From the NCBI RefSeq assembly GCF_000725885.1, contig NZ_JODR01000009.1, positions 186,001-250,000 on the forward strand: a DNA stretch of 64,000 bases. The letters run 5' to 3'. Shown here piece after piece: positions 1 through 9,100 of the stretch. The notes beneath the pieces are model-generated. The model searched no databases. It was not told the origin of the DNA and saw only the letters and a program-made list of their open reading frames with translations. The first letter of the stretch is position 1, and the number at the start of each line of letters is the position of its first letter. A program made the position numbers and the translations under genes. This DNA comes from Streptomyces albus subsp. albus. Lineage in GTDB: Bacteria > Actinomycetota > Actinomycetes > Streptomycetales > Streptomycetaceae.

Positions 1-2
1 AC

Positions 3-1124
3 ATGGGCGGCGGCGCCGGCTACCAGCCCGGCTCCACCTTCAAGCCGGTGATCGCCGCCGCCGCGCTCGACAAGGGCGTCAGCCCCTACCGCTCGTACCC
101 CTCCCCGTACCGCATGCAGTACCCGTCGCCCGTCGACACCTGCAACGGCAAGTGGAAGGGCAAGGCACCGGTCGAGAACGAGAACTCCACCGAGGTCGGC
201 CCCTACCGGATGAAGGAGGCGACCGCGAAGTCGGTCAACACCTACTTCGTCTCGCTGATAGGGGACACCGGCATCTGCCCGGTGACGACCATGGCGAAGA
301 AGATGGGCATCGAGCGCGCCGACGGGAAGAAGATCGACCAGGTGCCGTCGATCTCCCTCGGCACCCAGGAGATGTCGCCGCTGACGATGGCCGAGGGGTA
401 CGCCACCTTCGCCAACCGCGGCGTGCACTGCACCTCCGTCGCCATCGAGTCGATCACCGACGCGCAGGGCAAGAAACTGGACGTGCCCAAGACCTCGTGC
501 AAGCGGGCGATGCGGACCAAGACCGCCGACACGGTCAACTCCCTGCTGCGCGGCGTCGTCGAGGACGGCACCGGCAAGAAGGCGGGCCTGAGCGGACGCG
601 ACAGCGCGGGCAAGACGGGTACGACCGACCAGCGGTACGCCGCCTGGTTCGTCGGCTACACCCCGAACATGTCCGGCGCCGTCTGGGTCGGTGACCCCGC
701 GCACCGCACCCGGATGGTCGACATCTCCATCGGTGGCCGCACCTACGACAAGGTCTTCGGCGGTGAGGTCCCCGGCCCCATCTGGCGGGACGCGATGGCA
801 GGCGCGCTGGAGGGCGAGCCGGCACCGGACTTCCACCACGTCAACATCCGGGACGGCGGCAAGAAGTCCCGCACCCCGGCCCACCGCCCGCCCCAGCAGG
901 GCGGCGCCAACGGCGCGACCAACGCCGGGGTCGAACGCCCCGACAACCCCTGGCCCGACGTGACGGTCCCGCCGGACCTGATCGGCGGCGGCGACGGCGG
1001 GGGCGGCCACGGCGGACGCCCCGGCGGCATCGGCGGCCTGCCGGGCGGCGGCGGCCTGCCCGGCGGGAACGGCAACGACCACGGAGGCGGCGGCTGGGAC
1101 GACGCGGGCGGAGCGTGGCCGTGA
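3..1124 (+). CDS. Penicillin-binding protein, transpeptidase domain (5' end outside window)
   Basis: C-terminal 373 residues of a class A type (glycosyltransferase/transpeptidase) penicillin-binding protein that cross-links peptidoglycan outside the membrane. All three transpeptidase signatures are visible: the catalytic SxxK as STFK at visible residues 11-14, SxN as SVN at about 77-79, and KTG at about 204-206 inside SAGKTGTT. The ATG at base 3 is an internal Met just before the active-site serine, so the true start and the glycosyltransferase half lie upstream of the window. The last ~80 residues are a Pro/Gly-rich low-complexity tail, common in streptomycete PBPs. The class A assignment is inferred from the tail and motif spacing; the transpeptidase call itself is firm. 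Confidence 0.93.
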   Translation: MGGGAGYQPGSTFKPVIAAAALDKGVSPYRSYPSPYRMQYPSPVDTCNGKWKGKAPVENENSTEVGPYRMKEATAKSVNTYFVSLIGDTGICPVTTMAKKMGIERADGKKIDQVPSISLGTQEMSPLTMAEGYATFANRGVHCTSVAIESITDAQGKKLDVPKTSCKRAMRTKTADTVNSLLRGVVEDGTGKKAGLSGRDSAGKTGTTDQRYAAWFVGYTPNMSGAVWVGDPAHRTRMVDISIGGRTYDKVFGGEVPGPIWRDAMAGALEGEPAPDFHHVNIRDGGKKSRTPAHRPPQQGGANGATNAGVERPDNPWPDVTVPPDLIGGGDGGGGHGGRPGGIGGLPGGGGLPGGNGNDHGGGGWDDAGGAWP

Positions 1125-1448
1125 CGGCGGCTGTGACTGTCACGTAGTGGCACGGCCGGGTAGTGGCGGCAGCTGTCCGGTGGCGACGGCCACAGCGTCC
1201 GGCAGCGCGACGCAGTAAGGGGCACCCTCCTGGGAGGGTGCCCCTTACATGTCGTAGGCGCGCATCGGCGCACAGGCCGACCGCCGAAAGGGCCGCACAC
1301 GTGGTGCGGGCTACGGGCTACGGCCGGGTGGTGCGACGGCCAACCAGCGCGCCGGGCCGACCCGGGGGACAGGCCCACCCGGGGATGGCCCCGGCCGAAG
1401 GCCGACCAGCCGCAGAGGCGCCCGACCCAGCGGGTGGCCAACGGGTGG
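1125..1448. other. Gap between convergent genes
   Basis: About 320 bases between the PBP gene and the convergent yqeY-like gene. The only recognisable element is the strong hairpin at 1215-1248; the rest is GC-rich with no convincing small gene. Confidence 0.6.
1215..1248. terminator. Bidirectional hairpin terminator
   Basis: Perfect 16-bp inverted repeat: left arm 1215-1230 (begins GTAAGGGGCACC), right arm 1233-1248, minimal loop of 2 nt (effectively 4). It lies between the ends of the convergent PBP and YqeY genes and would serve the PBP transcript at least. Confidence 0.85.
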
Positions 1449-1916
1449 TCAGCCGGCGGCGAGGCGCTTCTTCACAGCGGCGGCGACCCGGCCGCCCTCG
1501 GCACGGCCGGCGACCTTCGGGGTGACGATCTTCATGACGGCGCCCATGGCCTTCGGCCCCTCGGCACCGCCCGCGCGGGCCTCCGCCACGGCCTCGGCGA
1601 CCAGCGTCTCCAGCTCCTCGTCGGTCAGCTGCTTGGGCAGGTAGACCGCGAGCACCTCGCCCTCGGCCCGTTCCCGCTCGGCCTGCTCCGGACGTCCCCC
1701 GCTCGCGAAGGCCTCCGCCGCCTCGCGCCGCTTCTTCGCCTCGCCGGCGATGACCTTCTGCACCTCGTCGTCGGAGAGCTCGCGCGCGCTGGAGCCGGAG
1801 ACCTCCTCCTTGGTGATGGCGGCCAGGGTCATCCGGAGGGTGGCGGAACGGAGCTCGTCGCGCTCCTTGATCGCTGCGGTGAGGTCGTCCTGCAGCCGGG
1901 ACTTGAGCGTGGTCAT
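1449..1916 (-). CDS. GatB/YqeY domain protein
   Basis: 155-residue cytoplasmic protein of the stand-alone YqeY family, homologous to the C-terminal tRNA-binding tail of GatB. It starts MTTLKSRLQDDLTAAIKERD and runs as a long helical bundle (EEVQKVIAGEAKKRREAAEAF region, then KQLTDEELETLV), which is the normal family pattern and length. The family is thought to bind tRNA or assist amidotransferases, but no reaction is established for the free-standing form. ATG at 1916 is chosen because the family motif starts immediately. It converges on the PBP gene with a terminator between. Confidence 0.9.
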   Translation of the reverse strand: MTTLKSRLQDDLTAAIKERDELRSATLRMTLAAITKEEVSGSSARELSDDEVQKVIAGEAKKRREAAEAFASGGRPEQAERERAEGEVLAVYLPKQLTDEELETLVAEAVAEARAGGAEGPKAMGAVMKIVTPKVAGRAEGGRVAAAVKKRLAAG

Positions 1917-2077
1917 GAGGTCAGTGTGCCAGGCGCCGGGCGGTGACCGCCCCGGATATCCGCCCCAGGAGGGGCCCGGGCGATGCCGCTCGCCCGACTC
2001 CGCTCAAGATCAACGATCCGGCTTCAAGATCGTCCACAGGGACTCCGGGACGTTCCGGGGTCTGCCACCATGGGGCC

Positions 2078-3022
2078 ATGCGCGCGCGTTACCGGATCCC
2101 CCTGAAGACAGCCGTCGGCATCACCGCGTTCGGTGCGGCCTGCATCGGATACGCGGCGGGTGTCGAAGCCCGCTCGTTCCGCCTGCGACGGGTGTCCGTA
2201 CCTGTACTGCCGCCGGGAATGCACCCGCTGCGCGTCCTCCAGATCTCCGACATCCACATGGTGTCCGGCCAGCGCAAGAAGCAGCGGTGGCTGCGCGAGC
2301 TGGCGGCCCTGCGGCCCGACTTCGTGATCAACACCGGCGACAACCTGTCGGACCCCGAGGCCGTTCCCGAAGTCCTCGACGCGCTCGGCCCGTTGATGGA
2401 GTACCCGGGTGCCTACGTCTTCGGCTCGAACGACTACTACGGGCCCCGGCTGCGCAACCCCGCCAAGTACCTGGCGGAGAAGATCAGCGGCAAGCACGGA
2501 CTCAACGGCAACCCGCCGGTGGTCGGCGCCGTCCACAACCCGTGGGAGGGCATGCGGGACGCGTTCGACGCCGCCGGCTGGGTCGGCCTCTCAAACACGC
2601 GGGGCCGCATCAAGCTGGACGGCGGCCAGGAGATCGCCCTGACCGGCCTGGACGACCCGCACATCAAGCGGGACCGCTACGGCGAGGTCGCCGGCGGCCC
2701 GGAGGAGGACGCCGACTTCTCCCTCGCCGTCGTACACGCTCCGTATCTGCGCGTACTCGACGCGTTCACCGCCGACCGCTACCCGCTGATCCTGGCCGGC
2801 CACACCCACGGCGGCCAGCTCTGCATCCCCTTCTACGGCGCCCTCGTCACCAACTGCGACCTCGACACCGACCGCGTGAAGGGGCTCTCCACCCACCGCG
2901 CGGGCGGCCACGAGTCATATCTGCACGTCAGCGCAGGTTGCGGCACCAACCGCTACACCCCCGTCCGCTTCGCCTGCCCCCCGGAGTCCACCCTCCTCAC
3001 CCTCCTCCCCCGCCCCTCCTGA
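2078..3022 (+). CDS. Calcineurin-like metallophosphoesterase, membrane anchored
   Basis: 314-residue metallophosphoesterase. An N-terminal hydrophobic segment (about residues 9-28) is followed by the binuclear-metal motifs: D58-x-H60 in SDIH, GDN near residue 88, GSNDYYG (the GNH equivalent) near 119, and GHTHGGQ at 241-247. The family cleaves phosphoesters, and the YkuE-like subgroup acts at the membrane; the substrate here is unknown. The reading frame is open upstream to 1943, but the ATG at 2078 begins a sensible signal-anchor, while the upstream part is unlike protein. It is followed 63 bp later by tRNA-Pro. Confidence 0.88.
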   Translation: MRARYRIPLKTAVGITAFGAACIGYAAGVEARSFRLRRVSVPVLPPGMHPLRVLQISDIHMVSGQRKKQRWLRELAALRPDFVINTGDNLSDPEAVPEVLDALGPLMEYPGAYVFGSNDYYGPRLRNPAKYLAEKISGKHGLNGNPPVVGAVHNPWEGMRDAFDAAGWVGLSNTRGRIKLDGGQEIALTGLDDPHIKRDRYGEVAGGPEEDADFSLAVVHAPYLRVLDAFTADRYPLILAGHTHGGQLCIPFYGALVTNCDLDTDRVKGLSTHRAGGHESYLHVSAGCGTNRYTPVRFACPPESTLLTLLPRPS

Positions 3023-3085
3023 CCCCCACCCCGGAACCCGATTTCACCTCAGCGCTCCCCTGGGCTAAAGTAGTCCTCGTTGCTT

Positions 3086-3159
3086 CGGGGTGTAGCGCAG
3101 CTTGGCAGCGCGCTTCGTTCGGGACGAAGAGGTCGTGGGTTCAAATCCCGCCACCCCGA
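3086..3159 (+). tRNA. tRNA-Pro (anticodon CGG)
   Basis: 74-nt cloverleaf: acceptor arm CGGGGTG (3086-3092) pairs with CACCCCG (3152-3158) and the discriminator is A. The anticodon stem CTTCG/CGAAG encloses TTCGGGA, giving anticodon CGG (reads CCG, proline). The T-loop GGTTCAAATCC is standard. CCA is not encoded. Confidence 0.96.
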
Positions 3160-3174
3160 CTGAAGAAACACCAG

Positions 3175-3213
3175 GTCAGGGCCTGTCTTCCGGTGAGGAA
3201 GGCAGGCCCTGAC
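3175..3213 (+). terminator. Terminator after tRNA-Pro
   Basis: 17-bp hairpin with one G-T pair: arms 3175-3191 and 3197-3213, loop GGTGA. It sits 15 nt after the tRNA and probably ends its transcript. Confidence 0.8.
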
Positions 3214-3389
3214 GTGTATCGGTCGACTGTGGTTGCCGACGGGTCCCCGGCCATCCGCCGGGCCGCCGTCCGGTTGGAAACCGTGTACGCGGTACCGGGG
3301 TTGGCCTGCAAGTGCTGCACCAGGGGAGTGCGTGCCGGTGCTCCGAGAATCTCGGGTACCCGGGGCCGGGGGAAGGGGTCGCTGCCCCC

Positions 3390-4094
3390 TCACTTCCCGT
3401 AAGCCTGTTTCCAGCGGGCTCGGTGGTGGAGGTTGCCCTGGCCGGCGCCGTTCACTTCGGTGAGGGACTGCAGGGAGGCTCCGCTGTTCCACAGGCCCAG
3501 GTGGTCGCGGTGGACGGCGAGGATTCCGTGTTGGACCGCGAACTTCTCCGAGGGGCGGCTGAAGCGGGTGGTCGTCACGAAGACGGCCAGGTCCGCCCCG
3601 AAGTGCACTCTGGCCCCCAGCAGGTCGCGCATCTCGCGGCTCGCGATCGTGCTGGACGGTGTGTAGCGCTTGCACTGGATGACCATGCTGCGGCCGTCCG
3701 GGAGGCGGCCGACGACGTCGGCTCCGTTGTCGTGGGAGCCGCCCACCCGGCGTACCTCGGTGCAGCCGTCCCGTCGGCACAGTTGCGCGACCAGTTCCTC
3801 GAACTCGGTGCCGGTCATCGCGTCGACCTCGGCCAGGGTCCGGCGCCCGGCGCTGATCCTGTCGGCCTGGCGCCAGCGGCGGTCCTGTTCGCGGGTCAGC
3901 CGGTCCTTGCGCCACAGCCACCAGCCGCCCGCGCCCGCGGCGGCCAGCAGTGCCGCGGCCAGGAGGTAGGGCCGGACCTCCGGCCGGAGTGCGGTCAGGA
4001 GGACAGCCGTCGCAACGATGGCCGCCGCGGCCGAGCGGCGGCGTGCCGCCTTCCGTCTGCGTGCTGCCGCGCCCCGTCCGCGCCGAGCCGCCAT
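3390..4094 (-). CDS. Membrane-anchored Mrr-like restriction endonuclease-fold protein
   Basis: 234-residue protein. A basic N-terminus precedes two hydrophobic segments (about residues 21-36 and 42-61); the C-terminal domain is a PD-(D/E)xK nuclease of the Mrr_cat type. Visible catalytic residues: E100 in FEELV, D126 in NGADVVG, and Q140-C-K142 in MVIQCKRY. The start at ATG 4094 follows a GAGGGGA ribosome-binding site; the frame is open upstream to 4463 without family resemblance. Such two-TM nucleases are widespread in actinomycetes and are suspected to act on foreign or damaged DNA at the membrane. There is no partner methylase nearby. It is transcribed divergently from the FAD monooxygenase. 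Confidence 0.85.
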   Translation of the reverse strand: MAARRGRGAAARRRKAARRRSAAAAIVATAVLLTALRPEVRPYLLAAALLAAAGAGGWWLWRKDRLTREQDRRWRQADRISAGRRTLAEVDAMTGTEFEELVAQLCRRDGCTEVRRVGGSHDNGADVVGRLPDGRSMVIQCKRYTPSSTIASREMRDLLGARVHFGADLAVFVTTTRFSRPSEKFAVQHGILAVHRDHLGLWNSGASLQSLTEVNGAGQGNLHHRARWKQAYGK

Positions 4095-4329
4095 CCGTGT
4101 CCCCTCCCCCTCGCCGCCGGTCGAGTACGGCAGTCTCGCCGATGGGGGGCGTCGTGCGTAGGGGGTAAGTCGGCCACTGGCCGGATTCCGGGCGCGGCCC
4201 GTTCGTGTCGCCGCCGTCCGGTGGGTGGTGGGTGAGGGCGTGGTCGGGGTGCGTGAACGTACGGGGTGATACGGGCAATATGGGCGTTTGTCTGTGGGTG
4301 GTGTTCCGGGTGACGTTCCAGGAGGAATC

Positions 4330-5586
4330 GTGCGGATCTCTTGTGTCGGTGGTGGGCCCGCGGGGCTGTTCCTCGCGGTGCTGATGAAGCTGCGGGACCC
4401 GGCGCACGAGGTCACCGTGTACGAGCGGCGACCGGAGGGCTCGACATACGGGTGGGGTGTCACCTACTGGGCGGGGCTGCTGGAATCGTTGGAGCGGGGC
4501 GACCCGGTGTGCGCGGGGGCGATCCGCGAACAGTCGGTGCGGTGGAGTGACGGGACCGCCTTCATCCACGGGGGGACGACCACGCACCGGGGGGACGAGG
4601 GGTTCGGGATCGGACGACGGGAGCTGCTGGGCATCCTCACGGAGCGGGCGCGGGGGCTGGGGGTGCGGGTGGAGTTCTCGCACGAGGTCGCGCCGGGGGC
4701 GGCCGAGCTGGCGGGGGCGGATCTCGTCGTGGCGAGCGACGGCGTCAACAGCCGGCTGCGGAGTGCGTGGGCGGAGGACTTCGGGCCGCGCCTCACCCGG
4801 GGGCGCCATATGTACGCCTGGCTGGGCACCAGCAAAGTGTTCGACTCCTTCACGTTCGCGTTCGAGGAGACGGAGCACGGATGGGTCTGGTGCTACGGCT
4901 ACAAATACAGCGACGAGCGCAGCACGTTCGTGGTGGAGTGCGGGCCGGACACCTGGCGGGGGCTTGGCCTGGACCGGGCCGGGGAGGCCGAGTCGCTGGA
5001 GCTGCTCCAGCGGTTGTTCGTCAAGCCACTGGACGGGCACGCCCTCCTGGCCCGGCCGCCGGCACCGGACGCGGCGGGGCAGCAGGCCGGGGTGCCGTGG
5101 CAGAACTTCCGCACCCTCAGCAACCGGACGTGGCACCGGGGCAACGTCGTCCTGCTCGGGGACGCCGCGCACACCACGCACTTCTCGATCGGGGCCGGCA
5201 CCACGCTGGCGCTGGAGGACGCGCTCGCCCTGGCCGACGCGCTCGACCGGGCGCCGGGGCTGTCCGAGGCGCTGCGCCACTACGAGCGGTCGCGTCGGCC
5301 GGCCGTACTGGCCGCGCAGAGCGCCGCCCGCTACAGCGCCCGCTGGTTCGGGAACCTGCCGCGCTACACCCGGCTGCCACCCGAGCAGATGTTCGCCCTG
5401 CTGGGGCAGCGGCACTCGCCGCTGCTGCCGTACGTGCCGCCCGCGCTGTACTACCGGGTGGACAGCGCGGTGAACCGGTCCGAGGCGCTGCTGCGGTTCA
5501 AGCGCTGGCTGGGCCCGCGTCTCGGCCGCGCCCTGCACCGGGACGGTGACGGTGACGGTGACGGTGATGAGGGTCGCCGGTCGTGA
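4330..5586 (+). CDS. FAD-dependent aromatic monooxygenase (PHBH-like)
   Basis: 418-residue group A flavoprotein monooxygenase. The N-terminal Rossmann motif GGGPAG is at residues 7-12, and the second FAD/NADPH-binding GD motif (LLGDAAHTTHF) is near residues 276-286. The architecture and the start MRISCVGGGPAGL resemble the VioD / anthraniloyl-CoA or salicyloyl-CoA hydroxylase group, so an aromatic or indolic substrate is likely, but none can be named. GTG 4330 is chosen for the close AGGAGGA Shine-Dalgarno sequence 4 nt upstream. The C-terminus ends in a GDGDGDGDGDE run encoded by a 6-bp microsatellite (about 5543-5570). Confidence 0.85.
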   Translation: MRISCVGGGPAGLFLAVLMKLRDPAHEVTVYERRPEGSTYGWGVTYWAGLLESLERGDPVCAGAIREQSVRWSDGTAFIHGGTTTHRGDEGFGIGRRELLGILTERARGLGVRVEFSHEVAPGAAELAGADLVVASDGVNSRLRSAWAEDFGPRLTRGRHMYAWLGTSKVFDSFTFAFEETEHGWVWCYGYKYSDERSTFVVECGPDTWRGLGLDRAGEAESLELLQRLFVKPLDGHALLARPPAPDAAGQQAGVPWQNFRTLSNRTWHRGNVVLLGDAAHTTHFSIGAGTTLALEDALALADALDRAPGLSEALRHYERSRRPAVLAAQSAARYSARWFGNLPRYTRLPPEQMFALLGQRHSPLLPYVPPALYYRVDSAVNRSEALLRFKRWLGPRLGRALHRDGDGDGDGDEGRRS

Positions 5587-5770
5587 ACGGGCACGCCCTG
5601 GCGGACCGGGCGGGCGGGTGTGCCCGGTCGGGTAGGGCCCACCACGTCCGGCCGGACGGGATCCACCGGACGAGCCGGATGGAGCCCGCGGTAGCTGACT
5701 GCATGGAGCCCGCAGCGGCTGGCCGGAGGGACCCACGGCGTCCGGCCGAACGAACCCCGCGGCCCGCTTG

Positions 5771-5818
5771 GCCGGACGGGACCGTTCGCGCCTGACCGGA
5801 CGGGACCGTTCGCGCCTG
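5771..5818. repeat. 24-bp direct duplication
   Basis: Two adjacent copies (5771-5794 and 5795-5818) differ only at the first base; core CCGGACGGGACCGTTCGCGC. They form the left edge of the larger repeat block before cobN. Confidence 0.8.
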
Positions 5819-5836
5819 GCCGAGCGCGTACCGCAG

Positions 5837-6093
5837 CCGACCGGATGGGACCCGCGGCGACCGGACAGACAGTGCCTGCCGCCGGGCTGGGCGGGCCCCG
5901 TAAGCAGCCAGCCGGGATGCCGTGCCGCAGCCGACCGGACGAGACCCGCCGCGAACGGACAGACAGTGCCTGCCGCCGGGCTGGACGGAACCCGTAAGCA
6001 GCCAGCCAGGATGCCGTGCCGCAGCCGACCGGACGAGACCCGCCGCGAACGGACAGACAGTGCCTGCCGCCGGGCTGGACGGAACCCGTAAGC
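5837..6093. repeat. 94-bp tandem repeat, about 2.7 copies
   Basis: Units at 5837-5930, 5931-6024 and 6025-6093 (partial). Copies 2 and 3 are nearly identical; copy 1 is diverged (for example CTGGGCGGGCC against CTGGACGGAAC). Each unit contains the core GGACAGACAGTGCCTGCCG. There are no unique spacers, so this is a minisatellite, not a CRISPR array. Confidence 0.9.
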
Positions 6094-6100
6094 GGGTTCC
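6081..6100 (-). terminator. Hairpin downstream of cobN
   Basis: Perfect 8-bp stem GGAACCCG (6081-6088) / CGGGTTCC (6093-6100) with loop TAAG, 20 nt beyond the cobN stop. The left arm is part of the last 94-bp repeat; the right arm is where the repeat breaks off. Confidence 0.6.
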
Positions 6101-6120
6101 CGGACGGGGCCGGATCGGGC

Positions 6121-9100
6121 TTACTCGTCCTGTTCCAGTTCGCCTTCCGTCTCCAGGTAGATGCGGCGGAGGGCGTCGAGGGCTTCCGGGTCCGGCTTGG
6201 ACCACATGCCGCGGGACTCGGCCTCCAGCAGCCGTTCGGCGATGCCGTGCAGCGCCCAGGGGTTGTTCTCCTGGAGGAAGGTGCGCGTGGTGTCGTCCAG
6301 GACGTACGCCTCGGTGAGTTTGTCGTACATCCAGTCGGCGACCACGCCGGTGGTGGCGTCGTAGCCGAAGAGGTAGTCGACGGTCGCCGCCAGCTCGAAC
6401 GCGCCCTTGTAGCCGTGGCGGCGCATCGCCTCGATCCATTTGGGGTTGACGACGCGGGCGCGGAAGACGCGGGACGTCTCCTCCATGAGGGTGCGGGTGC
6501 GGACGGTCTCGGGGCGGGTGGAGTCGCCGATGTACGCCTCCGGCGCGGAGCCGCGCAGGGCGCGCACCGTGGCGACCATGCCGCCGTGGTACTGGAAGTA
6601 GTCGTCGGAGTCGGCGATGTCGTGCTCGCGGGTGTCGGTGTTCTTGGCGGCCACCGCGATCCGCTTGTACGCCGTCTCCATCTCCTCGCGGGCCGGGCGG
6701 CCGTCCAGGTCGCGGCCGTAGGCGTAGCCGCCCCACACCGTGTAGACCTCGGCGAGGTCGGCGTCGGTGCGCCAGTCGCGGGAGTCGATCAGCTGGAGCA
6801 GGCCCGCGCCGTAGGTGCCGGGGCGGGAGCCGAAGATCCGGGTGGTGGCCCGGCGTTCGTCGCCGTGCTCGGCCAGGTCCTGCTGGGCGTGGGCGCGTAC
6901 GTGGTTGACGTCGGCGGGCTCGTCGAGGGACGCGGCCAGCCGGACGGCGTCGTCCAGCAGCGCCACCGCGTGCGGGAACGCGTCCCGGAAGAAGCCCGAG
7001 ATCCGCAGCGTGACGTCGATACGGGGACGGCCCAGCTCCTCGTACGGGACGGGTTCCAGTCCCGTGACGCGGCGGGACGCCTCGTCCCACACCGGGCGGA
7101 TGCCCAGCAGCGCCAGCGCCTCGGCGATGTCGTCGCCCGCGGTGCGCATGGCGCTGGTGCCCCACAGGGACAGGCCGACGGAGGTGGGCCAGGTGCCGTT
7201 GTCGTCGCGGTACCGCTCCAGGAGGGAGTCGGCGAGGGCCTGGCCCGTCTCCCAGGCGAGACGGGAGGGGACGGCCTTGGGGTCGACGGAGTAGAAGTTG
7301 CGGCCCGTCGGCAGCACGTTGACCAGGCCGCGCAGCGGGGAGCCGGAGGGGCCCGCCGGGACGAAACCGCCGGCCAGCGCGTGCACCGTGTGGTCCAGCT
7401 CGGCGGTGGTGGCCGCCAGCCGCGGCACCACCTCGCGGGCGGCGAAGTCGAGGATCTGCGCCACCTGCTCCGGGTGGCCGGCGGCGACGCGGGGCACCGC
7501 CTCCGGGTCCCAGTCGGCCTCCTCCATCGCCTCGGCCAGCTCCCGCGCCGTCGCCTCGGCCGCGTCGGAGGCCGTACGGGTCGCCGCCGACTCGTCCAGT
7601 CCGAGGGCCTCCCGCAGACCCGGCAGGGTACGCGTGCCGCCCCAGATCTGGCGGGCGCGCAGGATCGCCAGGACGAGGTTGACCCGGTCCGCGCCGGTGG
7701 GCGCCGCGCCCAGCACGTGCAGCCCGTCGCGGATCTGCGCGTCCTTCACCTCGCACAGCCAGCCGTCCACGTGCAGCAGGAAGTCGTCGAAGCCCTCGTC
7801 GTCCGGGCGCTCCTCCAGACCCAGGTCGTGGTCCAGCTTCGCCGCCTGGATGAGGGTCCAGATCTGTGCGCGGATCGCCGGCAGCTTCGCCGGGTCCATG
7901 GAGCTGATCTGCGCGTACTCGTCCAGCAGCTGTTCCAGCCGGGCGATGTCCCCGTAGGAGTCGGCCCGCGCCATCGGCGGCACCAGATGGTCCACCAGCG
8001 TGGCGTGCACCCGGCGCTTGGCCTGGGTGCCCTCGCCCGGGTCGTTGACCAGGAACGGGTAGACCAGCGGCAGGTCGCCCAGCGCGGCGTCGGGCGCGCA
8101 CGCCGCCGACAGGCCCGCGTTCTTGCCGGGCAGCCACTCCAGGTTGCCGTGCTTGCCCAGGTGGATCATCGCGTCGGCGCCGAAACCGCCGTCCTCGCGG
8201 GGCGTGGCGATCCAGCGGTAGGCGGCCAGATAGTGGTGCGAGGGCGGCAGGTCCGGGTCGTGGTAGATGGCGATCGGGTTCTCGCCGAAGCCGCGCGGCG
8301 GCTGGATGAGGATCAGCAGGTTGCCGCGGCGCAGTGCCGCCAGGACGATGTCGCCCTCCGGGTTGCGGCTGCGGTCGACGAACATCTCGCCGGGCGGCGG
8401 CCCCCAGTGCTCCTCCACCGCGTCGCGCAGCTCCTGCGGCAGCGTGGCGTACCAGCGGCGGTAGTCGGCTGCCGGGATGCGGACCGGGTTCTTGGCGAGC
8501 TGTTCCTCGGTGAGCCACTCCTGGTCGTGGCCGCCGGCCTCGATCAGGGCCCGGATGAGGGCGTCGCCGTCGTGCTCGCCGACGGCGGCGGTCTCGGAGC
8601 CGTCGTTCTCGTCGGCGGCCCCGGAGCCGTCGTTGCCGGCGGTCTGCCCGCCGTCGTCAGCGGTCCGCCCAGCGTTGCCGGCGGGGCCCGTGAGGCCCGG
8701 GATGTCCTCGGGCGGGCCGAAGTCGTAGCCCTCCGCCCGCAGCCGGCGCAGCAGGGCCATGGCGCTTGCGGGGGTGTCGAGACCGACGGCGTTGCCGATG
8801 CGGGAGTGCTTGGTCGGGTAGGCGGACAGCACGAGCGCCAGCCGCTTCTCGGCGGCCGGGATGTGCCGCAGCCGCGCGTGCCGGACGGCGATGCCCGCGA
8901 CCCGCGCCGTCCGCTCCGGGTCGGCGACGTACGACGGCAGACCGTCGGCGTCGATCTCCTTGAAGGAGAACGGAACGGTGATCAGACGGCCGTCGAACTC
9001 CGGCACCGCGATCTGGCTGGCCGCGTCCAGCGGGGAGACGCCCTCGTCGTTGCGCTCCCAGTCGGCGCGGGGCGCGGTCAGGCACAGCGCCTGGATGATC

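Larger units (their letters stand above)
5587..6120. other. Repeat-filled gap between FAD monooxygenase and cobN
   Basis: Over 530 bases without a convincing gene. It contains degenerate short GC-rich repeats (CCGGACGGGACC-type), a 24-bp duplication, a 94-bp tandem array and a hairpin just past the cobN stop. Several stop-free frames cross it because of base composition, not coding. Confidence 0.6.

Noticed and set aside
3049..5736. An 895-codon minus-strand frame across tRNA-Pro, the Mrr-like gene and the FAD monooxygenase
   Set aside because: It includes the antisense of the tRNA (the familiar GWRDLNPRPL peptide) and runs through known genes; composition artefact.
5837..6093. CRISPR-like array
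   Set aside because: Units are directly adjacent 94-bp repeats with no unique spacers and no cas genes nearby.
5498..8518. A 1006-codon minus-strand frame in a second frame of cobN
   Set aside because: Alternative-frame shadow rich in Arg/Pro/Gly; cobN itself is well supported.
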